Shown piece by piece: positions 34,958 to 41,926 of a stretch of DNA of 41,926 bases. The notes beneath the pieces are model-generated. The model was not told the origin of the DNA. It saw only the letters and a program-made list of their open reading frames with translations, and made no database searches. The DNA comes from Muribaculaceae bacterium Isolate-013 (NCI). Lineage in GTDB: Bacteria; Bacteroidota; Bacteroidia; Bacteroidales; Muribaculaceae. Both the position numbers and the translations under genes were made by a program. Every line of letters begins with the position of its first letter. Within the stretch, counting starts at the first letter, position 1. The stretch is from assembly GCA_004102785.1 (NCBI GenBank), contig SCEJ01000026.1, positions 1 to 41,926 of the forward strand, given 5' to 3'.

Positions 34958-36727
34958 ATGAAAAAGACATTATTATATATAGCTCTGGCCGTGGCTTCGG
35001 CCGCGGGGTTCGCTTCGTGCGACGACGACTTCGAGCGTCCGCCGATCACACGCCCGGGCGACGCCGAGCAGATCGAGGCCAATATCACCCTGCTCGAACT
35101 CAAGGAGGCTTTCTATAATGCCTCCGCATCGAACTACGCCACTGAAATCGGCACAAATGCCGACGGCGAGCACTACATTGTGCGCGGCCGCATTGTGTCG
35201 AACGATGAGTCGGGCAATGTCTACAAGTCGCTTGTTATCGAGGACGGCACTTCAGGCATGGCATTCTCGGTGAATATCTCCAAGCTTTACCAGTACTATA
35301 AGTTCGGGCAGGAAGTGGCTGTTGACGTCACCGGCCTCTACATCGGTGCCTACGGCAACAACATGCAGATCGGCGCTGCCCCCACAACCAACGATTATCC
35401 CTCGCGTATCGAAGAGGAGGACTTCAAGGCTGTGGCCATAGTGCAGAGCGACCCCGAACCCGACAAAGTAGTGCCTTACGAGGTGACTCTTGACGAACTC
35501 AGCACCCTCAAACAGAATCCTTCGGAGCTCCTTGCCTGGCAGAACCGCTTCATCGTGCTTAAGGATATGCGTTTCGAGAAGCCCGGACAGCCTTTCGGCG
35601 AGTCAGGCTCGACTGTGAACCGCACTCTGATTGCCCCCGACGGCAAGACTATAATTATGCGCAACAGCGGTTACTCTACCTGGTGGGCGCAGCTTCAGCC
35701 CGCCGGCACCGGTTCCGTAAAGGCTGTGCTTTCCTTCTTCAGCCGCGACTGGCAGCTTATGCTCAACTCTCCGGCCGACCTTGAGGGCTTCACCGATGCC
35801 GAGCCTGAAAAACCGATTGTCGGCGGCGATGGCACCCAGGCTTCGCCCTACACCGTGGCCCAGCTCCTGAGTCAGGGCGCTCCCTCCGTGGCCGAACCCG
35901 ACAAATGGGTCAAAGGCGTTATCGTGGGCTTTATCCCCGACAAGTCGCTCTCCGAGGCTGTGTTCTCCGCTTCCGGAGCCGTAGCTACCAACATTGTGCT
36001 TGGCGCCACCGCCGAGACGGCATCGGCTTCCGATGTACTTCCCGTGCAGCTCCCCGCAGGCGTCATCCGCTCGGCTCTCAACCTTTCCGACAACCCCTCG
36101 CTCCTTGGCAAAGAGGTGCTTCTGAAGGGTTCGGTAGAGAAATATTTCGGAGCCTGCGGTCTCAAGTCGGTCAGCGCCGCCATTGTCGACGGCAAGGAAA
36201 TAGGCTCGGCCGGCGGCGACACCCCCGCTCCCCCCACAGGCACCGTTGTGTTTACCGAAACATTCGCTTCTGGTCAGGGCAGTTTCACCATAGACAACAT
36301 CAAGCTCCCCTCTGAGCTTACATATGTATGGAATTACGATTCGCGCTATTCGTGCATGAAAGCGTCGGCGTTCCTCAACAATACCAACTATGACGCCGAC
36401 GCCCGTCTGGTGTCGCCTGAAATCGACCTCAGCGGCTACACTTCGGCTTCGGCCTCGTTCGAGCAAGCACTCAACTTCTTCTCGACAACCGACCAGGCAA
36501 AGAAGGAGGCCCTCTTCGAGGTGAGCACCGACGGCGGCTCGACATGGACTCCCGTTGCCATCCCCAATTATCCCGACTCCATGAGCTGGACATTCGTGTC
36601 GACCGGAGCCATCGACCTCTCGGCCTATGCCGGCAAGAAAATCAAGGTGGCTTTCCACTATATCGGCACCGCTGCCAAGAGCGGCACATGGGAGCTTAAC
36701 AAACTTAATGTGTACGGCACCAAATAA
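34958..36727 (+). CDS. DUF5689/DUF6359-type surface lipoprotein 1
   Basis: Lipobox FASC with C21 followed by DDDF, an acidic +2 to +4 region that favours surface export in Bacteroidetes. Domain order as I read it: DUF5689 OB-fold-like region (about 43-270, with EHYIVRGRIVSNDESGNVYKSLVIED and VAVDVTGLYIGAYG); a DUF6359-like domain (about 280-415, GDGTQASPYTVAQLL and VKGVIVGFIPDKS); and a jelly-roll, choice-of-anchor-J-like C-terminus (about 425-589, ETFASGQGSFTIDN, FHYIGTAAKSGTWELNKLNV). It lies in the middle of the receptor operon. OB-folds often bind nucleic acids or oligosaccharides; ligand not shown. Confidence 0.85.
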   Translation: MKKTLLYIALAVASAAGFASCDDDFERPPITRPGDAEQIEANITLLELKEAFYNASASNYATEIGTNADGEHYIVRGRIVSNDESGNVYKSLVIEDGTSGMAFSVNISKLYQYYKFGQEVAVDVTGLYIGAYGNNMQIGAAPTTNDYPSRIEEEDFKAVAIVQSDPEPDKVVPYEVTLDELSTLKQNPSELLAWQNRFIVLKDMRFEKPGQPFGESGSTVNRTLIAPDGKTIIMRNSGYSTWWAQLQPAGTGSVKAVLSFFSRDWQLMLNSPADLEGFTDAEPEKPIVGGDGTQASPYTVAQLLSQGAPSVAEPDKWVKGVIVGFIPDKSLSEAVFSASGAVATNIVLGATAETASASDVLPVQLPAGVIRSALNLSDNPSLLGKEVLLKGSVEKYFGACGLKSVSAAIVDGKEIGSAGGDTPAPPTGTVVFTETFASGQGSFTIDNIKLPSELTYVWNYDSRYSCMKASAFLNNTNYDADARLVSPEIDLSGYTSASASFEQALNFFSTTDQAKKEALFEVSTDGGSTWTPVAIPNYPDSMSWTFVSTGAIDLSAYAGKKIKVAFHYIGTAAKSGTWELNKLNVYGTK

Positions 36728-36739
36728 TCTGATAACATT

Positions 36740-38980
36740 ATGATTCTCAAAAAACTATTATACGGAGCTGTGGCCTTTGCCGCCGCCATGGGGGTTGCCT
36801 CGTGCCAGGACGACATCGCCAAGCCCGCATCGGCTTACGAGGTGCCCAAGGCCACCCTCCAGGCCAACACCACCATCATGGAGGTGAAGGAGAAATTCTG
36901 GAAAAACGAGACTCCCTATTGCGAGGAGATTCCGGCGAAGGAAAACGGCGAGCACTATATCATCTCGGGACGCGTGATTTCGGCCGACCGCGAGGGTAAT
37001 GTGTTCAAATGCCTCTACCTGCGCGACGAGACAGCCGCTATACCCATCTCTATCAACACCTATAATCTCTGGCTCACCTACCGCGTGGGGCAGGAGATTG
37101 TGCTCGACCTCACCGGCATGTACATCGGCCGCTATGCGGGCCTGCTGCAGCTCGGCTTCCCGAAATGGAAGGACTCTGCCAATAACTTCGAGCCTACATT
37201 CATGGCTCCTGAATTCTTTGACGAGCACCGCCAGCTCAACGGGCTGCCCGAGCCATCGAAGGTGGAGCCGCTGCTGATCGAGTCGATCGATATGCTCAAC
37301 ACCAATGCCGCGCTCACCAACGGCGAGTTCCTGCGCCAGTGGCAGGGGCAGCTTGTGCGCATCAACAACGTGCATTTCAAGAATGCCGACGGCACTGCCA
37401 CTCTCTGCGCCGAATATCACTCCTCGGGCGAGAACCAGCCTATCGTCGACGCCAACGGCTCGGAGCTGAATATCCGCACCTCGGGCTACGCCTCGTTCTG
37501 GAACACCGTGCTCCCCTCAGGCAGCGGCGATGTGGTCGGTATACTGGGCTACTATTATTCAAGCGCCTCGGCCTCTCCCTGGCAGCTTGTGCTGATTGAT
37601 GCCGACGGCCTGATGAATTTCGGCAACCCCACTCTCCCCAACGGCTCGGAGGCCAACCCCTGGAGCGTTGACGAGGGTATAGAGAAAATCAATGCCGGCG
37701 AAACCCCGATGGGCTGGACTGAAGGCTTTATCGTAGGCACCGTGGCTCCCGAGGTAGAGACCGTCACCTCGCCCGACCAGATCGAGTGGGGCGCGACGGC
37801 CACACTGCGCAACACTGTGGTTATCGGCGCCACACCCGACACCCGCGACCTCGCGGCCTGCCTGATTGTGCCTCTGCCCCAGGGCTCGCGTATGCGTGAG
37901 TATGTGGCTTTGGCCGACCATCCCGAGAACCTTGGCAAGAAGCTCAACGTATTCGGCACACTCGACAAGGTGATGGGCGTGTTCGGAATCACCGGCAACA
38001 ACGGCTCCTCCACCGAATTCCACCTTGAAGGTGTCGATGTGCCCGGCGATGATTCCAATCCCGGCGTGCCCTCCACCGGTATTCCCGAAGGCAGCGGTAC
38101 CGAGGCTTCGCCCTGGAATCCCTCGCAGATGCTTGCCGCCGGCGCTCCCTCGGCCGCGGTGGCCAACACCTATGTCAAGGGCTACATTGTGGGCTTCATC
38201 CCCGACAAGTCTATATCTGAAGCCAAGTTCGAGCTTCCCGCCACTTCGGCTACCAACATTCTGATTGCCACCGAGCCGTCGGGCAACACTTCATCTACCG
38301 TGGTGCCCGTGCAGCTCCCCGCCGGAGCCATCCGTTCGGCTCTCAACCTCCAGGATAACCCGGATAATTTCGGCAAGGTGGTTACGCTCTGCGGCTCGTT
38401 CGAGAAGTATTTCGGCACCGCCGGCCTCAAGTCAGTGTCCACTTATAAGTTCGAGGATGGCGAAGGTGGCGGCAACACCCCCACACAGCCCTCCGGCGCC
38501 ACACTCTTCTCCGAAACTTTCGCATCGGGACAGGGGGCGTTCACAATCGATAATATCCTTCTCGGATCAGGTATGAGCTATGTATGGAACTTCGACGAGC
38601 GCTATTCTTGCATGAAGGCTTCGGCCTTTGTCGGAGGCTCAAACCATGCCTCTGAGGCCCGTCTGATTTCGCCCGAGATTGACCTTACCGGTGTTACCGG
38701 CGCACAGCTCACCTACGACCAGGCATGCAAGTTCTTCGGCTCGCTCGACAACTGCGCCAAGTCGGCCGCCTGCGAAATCTCTGCCGACGGCGGCTCGACA
38801 TGGACAGCCCTCACCGCTCCCGGTCTTTCGGAGTATGACTCCTGGACTTTCATGAGCTCGGGCGCCATCGACCTTTCGGCCTATGTGGGCAAAAAGGTGA
38901 AACTCGCCTTCCACTACACTTCCACCGATGCCATCGCCGGCACCTGGGAGCTTAAAAACGTGCTTGTGACCTCAAAATAA
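36740..38980 (+). CDS. DUF5689/DUF6359-type surface lipoprotein 2
   Basis: A 746-residue paralogue of the preceding protein. Lipobox VASC (C22) followed by QDD. DUF5689-like region at about 40-290 (EHYIISGRVISADREGNVFKCLYLRDE, IVLDLTGMYIGRYAG). It then has two tandem DUF6359-like copies: a diverged one at about 295-430 (GSEANPWSVDEGIEKI, TEGFIVGTVAPE) and a close match to the paralogue at about 450-570 (GTEASPWNPSQML, VKGYIVGFIPDKSISE). The same jelly-roll-like C-terminus ends in FHYTSTDAIAGTWELKNVLVTSK. The extra copy explains the larger size. Last gene of the operon, followed by a strong terminator. Confidence 0.85.
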   Translation: MILKKLLYGAVAFAAAMGVASCQDDIAKPASAYEVPKATLQANTTIMEVKEKFWKNETPYCEEIPAKENGEHYIISGRVISADREGNVFKCLYLRDETAAIPISINTYNLWLTYRVGQEIVLDLTGMYIGRYAGLLQLGFPKWKDSANNFEPTFMAPEFFDEHRQLNGLPEPSKVEPLLIESIDMLNTNAALTNGEFLRQWQGQLVRINNVHFKNADGTATLCAEYHSSGENQPIVDANGSELNIRTSGYASFWNTVLPSGSGDVVGILGYYYSSASASPWQLVLIDADGLMNFGNPTLPNGSEANPWSVDEGIEKINAGETPMGWTEGFIVGTVAPEVETVTSPDQIEWGATATLRNTVVIGATPDTRDLAACLIVPLPQGSRMREYVALADHPENLGKKLNVFGTLDKVMGVFGITGNNGSSTEFHLEGVDVPGDDSNPGVPSTGIPEGSGTEASPWNPSQMLAAGAPSAAVANTYVKGYIVGFIPDKSISEAKFELPATSATNILIATEPSGNTSSTVVPVQLPAGAIRSALNLQDNPDNFGKVVTLCGSFEKYFGTAGLKSVSTYKFEDGEGGGNTPTQPSGATLFSETFASGQGAFTIDNILLGSGMSYVWNFDERYSCMKASAFVGGSNHASEARLISPEIDLTGVTGAQLTYDQACKFFGSLDNCAKSAACEISADGGSTWTALTAPGLSEYDSWTFMSSGAIDLSAYVGKKVKLAFHYTSTDAIAGTWELKNVLVTSK

Positions 38981-39005
38981 TTCCGGCTGTAAAGAGCCTC
39001 GACAG

Positions 39006-39039
39006 AAAAAGCCATCCGGTGTGTGCCGGGTGGCTTTTT
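39006..39039 (+). terminator. Rho-independent terminator of the receptor-lipoprotein operon
   Basis: AAAAAGCCATCCGG, loop TGTGTG, CCGGGTGGCTTTTT: a 14-base stem with one wobble pair, ending in a T-tract, 25 bases after the last stop. Confidence 0.92.
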
Positions 39040-39075
39040 CTATGTCGGCGTGTTATGAAATAGATTATAATTTCG

Positions 39076-39083
39076 TACATTTG
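39076..39083 (+). promoter_or_regulatory. -7 box of the kinase gene
   Basis: TACATTTG, an exact TAnnTTTG match, 41 bases before the kinase ATG. Only a weak -33 (TTATG) is seen. Confidence 0.5.
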
Positions 39084-39123
39084 TGTCAGTAAGTTGAGTT
39101 CACTTTGATTGCGATAATAGCGG

Positions 39124-40653
39124 ATGGATTCAGAATTCACCCTTGGCACGGATGCGGCAGAGTATGATGCAGCCCCGTTTCATAACATGCAGCTCCTTCA
39201 TGAGTCGAAGGAGGGGCACTGCCGTGTGTTTCTCTGCGAGCATTACGGCCGGAAGGTTGTGGTGAAGGCTCTGCGCGAGAAGTACCGCGATTCGGAGGTT
39301 TACCGCCGTATGCTCCGGAAGGAGTTCACTATCGCGGCGTCGATGACTCATGAAAACATAGTGTCGGCGCTCTTTTTCAATGAGGTGCCGGGGTTCGGGT
39401 TGTGCATTGTGATGGAGTATTTCGACGGTGTGACGCTTACGGAATATATGCACGGGCATCCGCACCTGAGGCGTAGTGAGGCGCTCGCGTTGCTTCAGCA
39501 GATCTGCAGCGCCGTTGACTATATACATTCCCGCCGCATTGTGCACCGCGACCTAAAGCCGGGCAATATCCTGGTTACTTCCGACGGCCGTTATGTCAAA
39601 ATCATAGATTTCGGGCTCAGTCACGGCCCGGCATTCCTGCAGTTCGACCTGCCGGGAGGCACTCCCGGATATATCGCTCCTGAGGTCATGGAGACGTCGG
39701 TCGGCGCTGAATCCGGATTCAATGTCGACATTTATTCACTCGGGAGTATAATATGCAAACTTGGCTGCGGCCATGAAGCTATGGCCGCCGTGGGGCGCCG
39801 ATGCCTCGCAGAGTCGCCGCAGAGCAGGCCTAAGTCGGCGGCGCTGATAGTGCCGATGATCAGGCGGCGCTACCGCGTGCGCCGCTGGCTGGCGGCGGGA
39901 ATTGCGGCCGGATTGGCCGTGGTGTCGGCAGTGCTTATGTTGGCTCCGGAGGGTGCACGCAAGGCTTCCGGCCGGGGTGAGATGAATAAGGCGCGCATGG
40001 AGCAGGCCGCGGATGTGCCGTCGGCCGTAGTCGATTCTATGGCAGAGCCTGTCGCCGCGCAGGCAGCAGCGGCAAATCCCGGCGTTGTGACCGCTATGCC
40101 GGAGATGCCGGCGACAACAGTGTCAAACGATAATGAGGCCGCCCCGTCTGACTACTCCTCCTTGCCGCTGGAGGAGCAGGTTTACCGTTATGCCAAAGTG
40201 GTGGCGGCGCAACGTTTCGCCGAGCATCTGCATATGTGGGATACACTGACAACAACGCGTTCGATGGAACTTTGCATGGTGAAGCACTGGCGCTGGAAAG
40301 CTCGCGAGGATGTGCGCCGCTGGCTGGCGACACGCATCGATGCCCATTCGCCCTATATGGATGATCTGATGGAGATCGCGGCCAAAACGGTTGTGCGCTA
40401 TGGCGACGAGCACCAGGGAGAGGAATATGCGGTGGCACAGCGGGCGGCCAGGCGCACACCGAAAGCTACCGGAGCCACTTTGCGGTGGACGGAGAACCTC
40501 GGCGACGGAAAATTCAAGACCTGCTGGCTGCAGGAGGACGGCACGTGGGCTTATAAGATAGAGGACGTCAGATCAAAGTGGATCCGCACGCATCCGGATG
40601 CCACCACATTCCCTGATTTCGATACAATGTGGCCTGATGACGAGGAGCAGTAA
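39124..40653 (+). CDS. Membrane-anchored Hanks-type Ser/Thr protein kinase
   Basis: A 509-residue kinase. Catalytic residues look intact: K48 in VVVKAL, E67, H141-R142-D143 in IVHRDLKPGNILV, D162-F-G in KIIDFGLS, APE at 185-187, and the DIYSLGSII helix. The glycine-rich loop is degenerate (ESKEGHCRVF, a single glycine), and the C-lobe ends early, near residue 250. A membrane helix follows at about 255-274, then an Ala/Pro-rich linker and a unique C-terminal domain (about 345-509) with Trp-rich segments such as KHWRWKAREDVRRWLATR. That domain would be outside the cytoplasm if topology is the usual N-in. It reads as a sensor kinase with unknown ligand. No phosphatase gene is adjacent. Confidence 0.88.
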   Translation: MDSEFTLGTDAAEYDAAPFHNMQLLHESKEGHCRVFLCEHYGRKVVVKALREKYRDSEVYRRMLRKEFTIAASMTHENIVSALFFNEVPGFGLCIVMEYFDGVTLTEYMHGHPHLRRSEALALLQQICSAVDYIHSRRIVHRDLKPGNILVTSDGRYVKIIDFGLSHGPAFLQFDLPGGTPGYIAPEVMETSVGAESGFNVDIYSLGSIICKLGCGHEAMAAVGRRCLAESPQSRPKSAALIVPMIRRRYRVRRWLAAGIAAGLAVVSAVLMLAPEGARKASGRGEMNKARMEQAADVPSAVVDSMAEPVAAQAAAANPGVVTAMPEMPATTVSNDNEAAPSDYSSLPLEEQVYRYAKVVAAQRFAEHLHMWDTLTTTRSMELCMVKHWRWKAREDVRRWLATRIDAHSPYMDDLMEIAAKTVVRYGDEHQGEEYAVAQRAARRTPKATGATLRWTENLGDGKFKTCWLQEDGTWAYKIEDVRSKWIRTHPDATTFPDFDTMWPDDEEQ

Positions 40654-40676
40654 TCCTCCGGGCAACATGCCGAAAA

Positions 40677-40740
40677 GCCGCAGGGGGCTGTGTCAAATTA
40701 GCCGGATTCCATCAGGCATTTTGACACACCCTCCTGCGGC
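40677..40740. terminator. Bidirectional terminator between convergent genes
   Basis: GCCGCAGGGGGCTGTGTCAAA pairs, with small mismatches, with the complementary arm ending CCTCCTGCGGC. The 21-base arms surround a loop holding GCC/GGC pairing. It lies between the kinase (plus) and the small membrane protein (minus). Confidence 0.75.
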
Positions 40741-40812
40741 AAGGTTGTTTCCGGCGGTTATTAAGCACCGGCTTGCTTTTGTGTGTTGTTCAGGATAAGA
40801 AGATATTGTCGT

Positions 40813-41241
40813 TCAGTCAACGAGCGAGAGCACGTAGCCGCAGGCTCCCACGGTTGCTATTTCAAATTTGCCGCGGCGTTTCACATAGGTCCATGAGCAT
40901 ATGCCCAGCGAGCCGTATTTGAGGCGTGAGAGGGTGCGGGTGTCGAGTGTGTATCCCTGCATGGCCGCATCTACATATGCTTCCGCAAGGTCTTGACTGA
41001 GCACCTCGCGATGTTTTTCTTCCGAAGGGTTGAAGTGGATCAGCGCCCAGAGGGCAGCTCCGATAACAGCCAGGAAAAGAAGTCCTCCTACCCAGGAGCC
41101 TTCTTCCTCCTCCTCTTTATCTTTATCCGGTTTTTCAGCGCTGGTGTTTGTTTCAGATGGTGTGGCTTCAGGTGAGACGTTTTTTTTCATGGTGTCGGCC
41201 TCGGTCACGGCTGTGGAGCCTGCAAGGTTGTTTTCTTCCAT
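40813..41241 (-). CDS. Single-pass membrane protein, possibly DUF4359-like
   Basis: A 142-residue protein: a Ser/Thr/Glu-rich N-terminus (to about 47, with KDKEEEEEGS), one membrane helix at about 50-68 (VGGLLFLAVIGAALWALI), and a C-terminal domain with HREVLSQDLAEAYVDAAM and a final YGSLGICSWTYVKRRGKFE, ending in a hydrophobic strand. The end resembles the DUF4359 pattern (short periplasmic beta domain), but I would not insist. It is convergent with the kinase and shares its terminator; a functional link is speculation. Confidence 0.75.
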   Translation of the reverse strand: MEENNLAGSTAVTEADTMKKNVSPEATPSETNTSAEKPDKDKEEEEEGSWVGGLLFLAVIGAALWALIHFNPSEEKHREVLSQDLAEAYVDAAMQGYTLDTRTLSRLKYGSLGICSWTYVKRRGKFEIATVGACGYVLSLVD

Positions 41242-41304
41242 AAGTAGTGATAAATCGGTTTTGTGAAAAGTGGTTATTTATTTAAATAATTTCTCTTGTT
41301 CAGG

Positions 41305-41312
41305 CAAAGTTA
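41305..41312 (-). promoter_or_regulatory. -7 box of the small membrane protein
   Basis: Minus strand TAACTTTG, exact TAnnTTTG match, 63 bases before the ATG at 41241. No standard -33. Confidence 0.5.
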
Positions 41313-41410
41313 TAGTTAATAAATGAGTGTGTTTAAGTTCAGGGTGGTTCAAGTTGGTTCAAATTTAAATATTTTAACTCCATAGCGTTACTTAACATCT
41401 TTTAAGGATG

Positions 41411-41418
41411 TAACTTTG
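41411..41418 (+). promoter_or_regulatory. -7 box of the truncated gene
   Basis: TAACTTTG on the plus strand, 52 bases before ATG 41471. Its position argues against the ATG at 41423, which would lie at or before the transcription start. Confidence 0.5.
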
Positions 41419-41470
41419 CAGCATGACAGCCTGCCTGTCGGTGTGGGCGGCCATAGAATTGAAACGATAT

Positions 41471-41671
41471 ATGAAGATAGACCCCGAAAAAGTGAAATTA
41501 CTCCGTATCGCCGTCGAGCATAAGTTTGGCTCGTCGCCCGGTTCTCCATCCGATTTCGACCGTTTGGCCGACGAGATAGATGCGGTGGTAGGGCAGCGTA
41601 TCGGAGTCTCCACTCTAAAAACGCGAGTTCGGGATAAGGAACACCATAAAAAAGCTGAATCGGCAGCTTGA
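41471..41671 (+). pseudogene. N-terminal fragment of a Bacteroidales regulator-like protein, cut by an insertion
   Basis: Residues 1-50 (MKIDPEKVKLLRIAVEHKFG, SPSDFDRLADEI, GQRIGVSTLK) match a common N-terminal domain in Bacteroidales proteins that normally continues after STLK as R-L-W-G-Y and a longer body. Here the likeness stops exactly at K50 (41618-41620), where the 19-bp motif begins, and the frame ends by chance 16 codons later inside a terminator hairpin. I therefore read it as a gene interrupted by an insertion element rather than a 66-residue protein. Deleting one A in the A-run at 41617-41621 would give K-R-E-F-G, so a simple frameshift is a second explanation. Confidence 0.6.
41620..41638 (+). 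repeat. 19-bp motif, putative IS terminal repeat (right copy)
   Basis: AACGCGAGTTCGGGATAAG, identical to the minus strand at 110-128. It starts immediately after codon 50 of the broken gene. The putative element would extend rightward from here and out of the window. Confidence 0.55.
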
Positions 41672-41690
41672 AAAAGCTGCCGATTCTTTT
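41657..41690 (+). terminator. Perfect hairpin with GAAA loop and T-tract, beside the intron
   Basis: GAATCGGCAGCTT, loop GAAA, AAGCTGCCGATTC, then TTTT. A 13-base perfect stem. On the minus strand an AGC and six Ts follow the stem, so it may be the terminator of the IS transposase read leftward. It lies 4 bases before the intron's 5' end, the kind of site that class C group II introns choose. Confidence 0.85.
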
Positions 41691-41694
41691 GGTA

Positions 41695-41926
41695 GTTCGC
41701 CCGACATGGGCATAATCTAACGGGTGAAAGTCCCGAGCGCGCCCCGATAGCGGGAAGCACATAGTCCGAGGCAACGGTGTCTACCGTGAGGAGAATCGAA
41801 AGGAAGCTAAGGACAAAAGTCTGGCTCCACGCACAGAAACTTGATATAAGGCTCAAAGTCAGGGGTAAGGTTGCTACACAAACCAAAGCCCGATAGCTAT
41901 CCGGACTGACGAGAGTAAATCAAGGG
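41695..41926 (+). ncRNA. Group II (IIC-like) intron, 5' part of domain I
   Basis: The sequence from GTTCGCCCGACATGGGC onward has the conserved start of bacterial group II introns. It includes GGGTGAAAGTCCCGA, GGAAGCTAAGGACAAA, GATATAAGGCTC, CTACACAAACCAAAG and GAGTAAATCAAGGG, and follows the same order as the well-known class C (Oceanobacillus-type) domain I. The 5' end would be GUUCG, whereas GUGYG is the norm, so the exact first base is tentative. The rest of the ribozyme and any reverse-transcriptase/maturase gene lie beyond the window. Class C is supported by the terminator hairpin directly upstream. Confidence 0.85.

Overview
The window reads as the chromosome of a gut-type Bacteroidales bacterium, most likely Muribaculaceae. 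It has a nearly complete type IX secretion (T9SS) cluster, a TonB-dependent receptor linked to DUF5689-type lipoproteins, a VorB-type 2-oxoacid:ferredoxin oxidoreductase, the 29-residue AURKAIP1/COX24-like ribosomal protein of Bacteroidetes, and many Bacteroidetes -7 promoter boxes (TAnnTTTG) with no obvious Shine-Dalgarno sequences. This placement rests on gene content and style. No rRNA or tRNA gene was seen.

Left edge (1-3.3 kb): a clearly AT-richer segment carries a Sau3AI/MutH-type restriction gene broken by one in-frame amber codon and its overlapping C5-cytosine methyltransferase. Just before it lies a 19-bp motif next to the 5' end of a gene running off the window.

3.4-15.2 kb, minus strand, housekeeping: rel (ppGpp), pgpH-like (c-di-AMP) and rsmF-like form a tight operon. 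A thioredoxin lipoprotein, malate dehydrogenase, a GH3 glycosidase and an MsbA-like ABC exporter follow. 15.2-22.6 kb, minus strand: a palindrome-embedded promoter, a 9-bp inverted minisatellite, the four-gene ferredoxin oxidoreductase operon, an orphan C-terminal tail, RNase G, the 29-residue ribosomal protein, HU, a YhhQ-type transporter with a 320-bp terminal-inverted-repeat element directly upstream, and a small lipoprotein.

22.8-30 kb, plus strand: porT, porP, gldK, gldL, gldM and gldN, which together build the T9SS barrel components, the outer-membrane-associated ring and the inner-membrane motor. Eight 7-bp repeats touch the gldL start codon. 30.2-39 kb, plus strand: a secreted endonuclease I with a T9SS sorting tail, a TonB-dependent receptor and two related surface lipoproteins (DUF5689, DUF6359, jelly-roll-like C-terminus). 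This is a plausible, uncharacterised extracellular DNA-processing and uptake module whose nuclease would be exported by the T9SS encoded next door.

39.1-41.9 kb: a Hanks-type kinase with a transmembrane anchor, a convergent single-pass membrane protein, and a Bacteroidales-type gene interrupted exactly at a second, inverted copy of the 19-bp motif. A terminator hairpin and the 5' part of a group IIC-like intron follow and run off the window. The two 19-bp copies suggest that insertion elements of one family flank the window, each extending outward.
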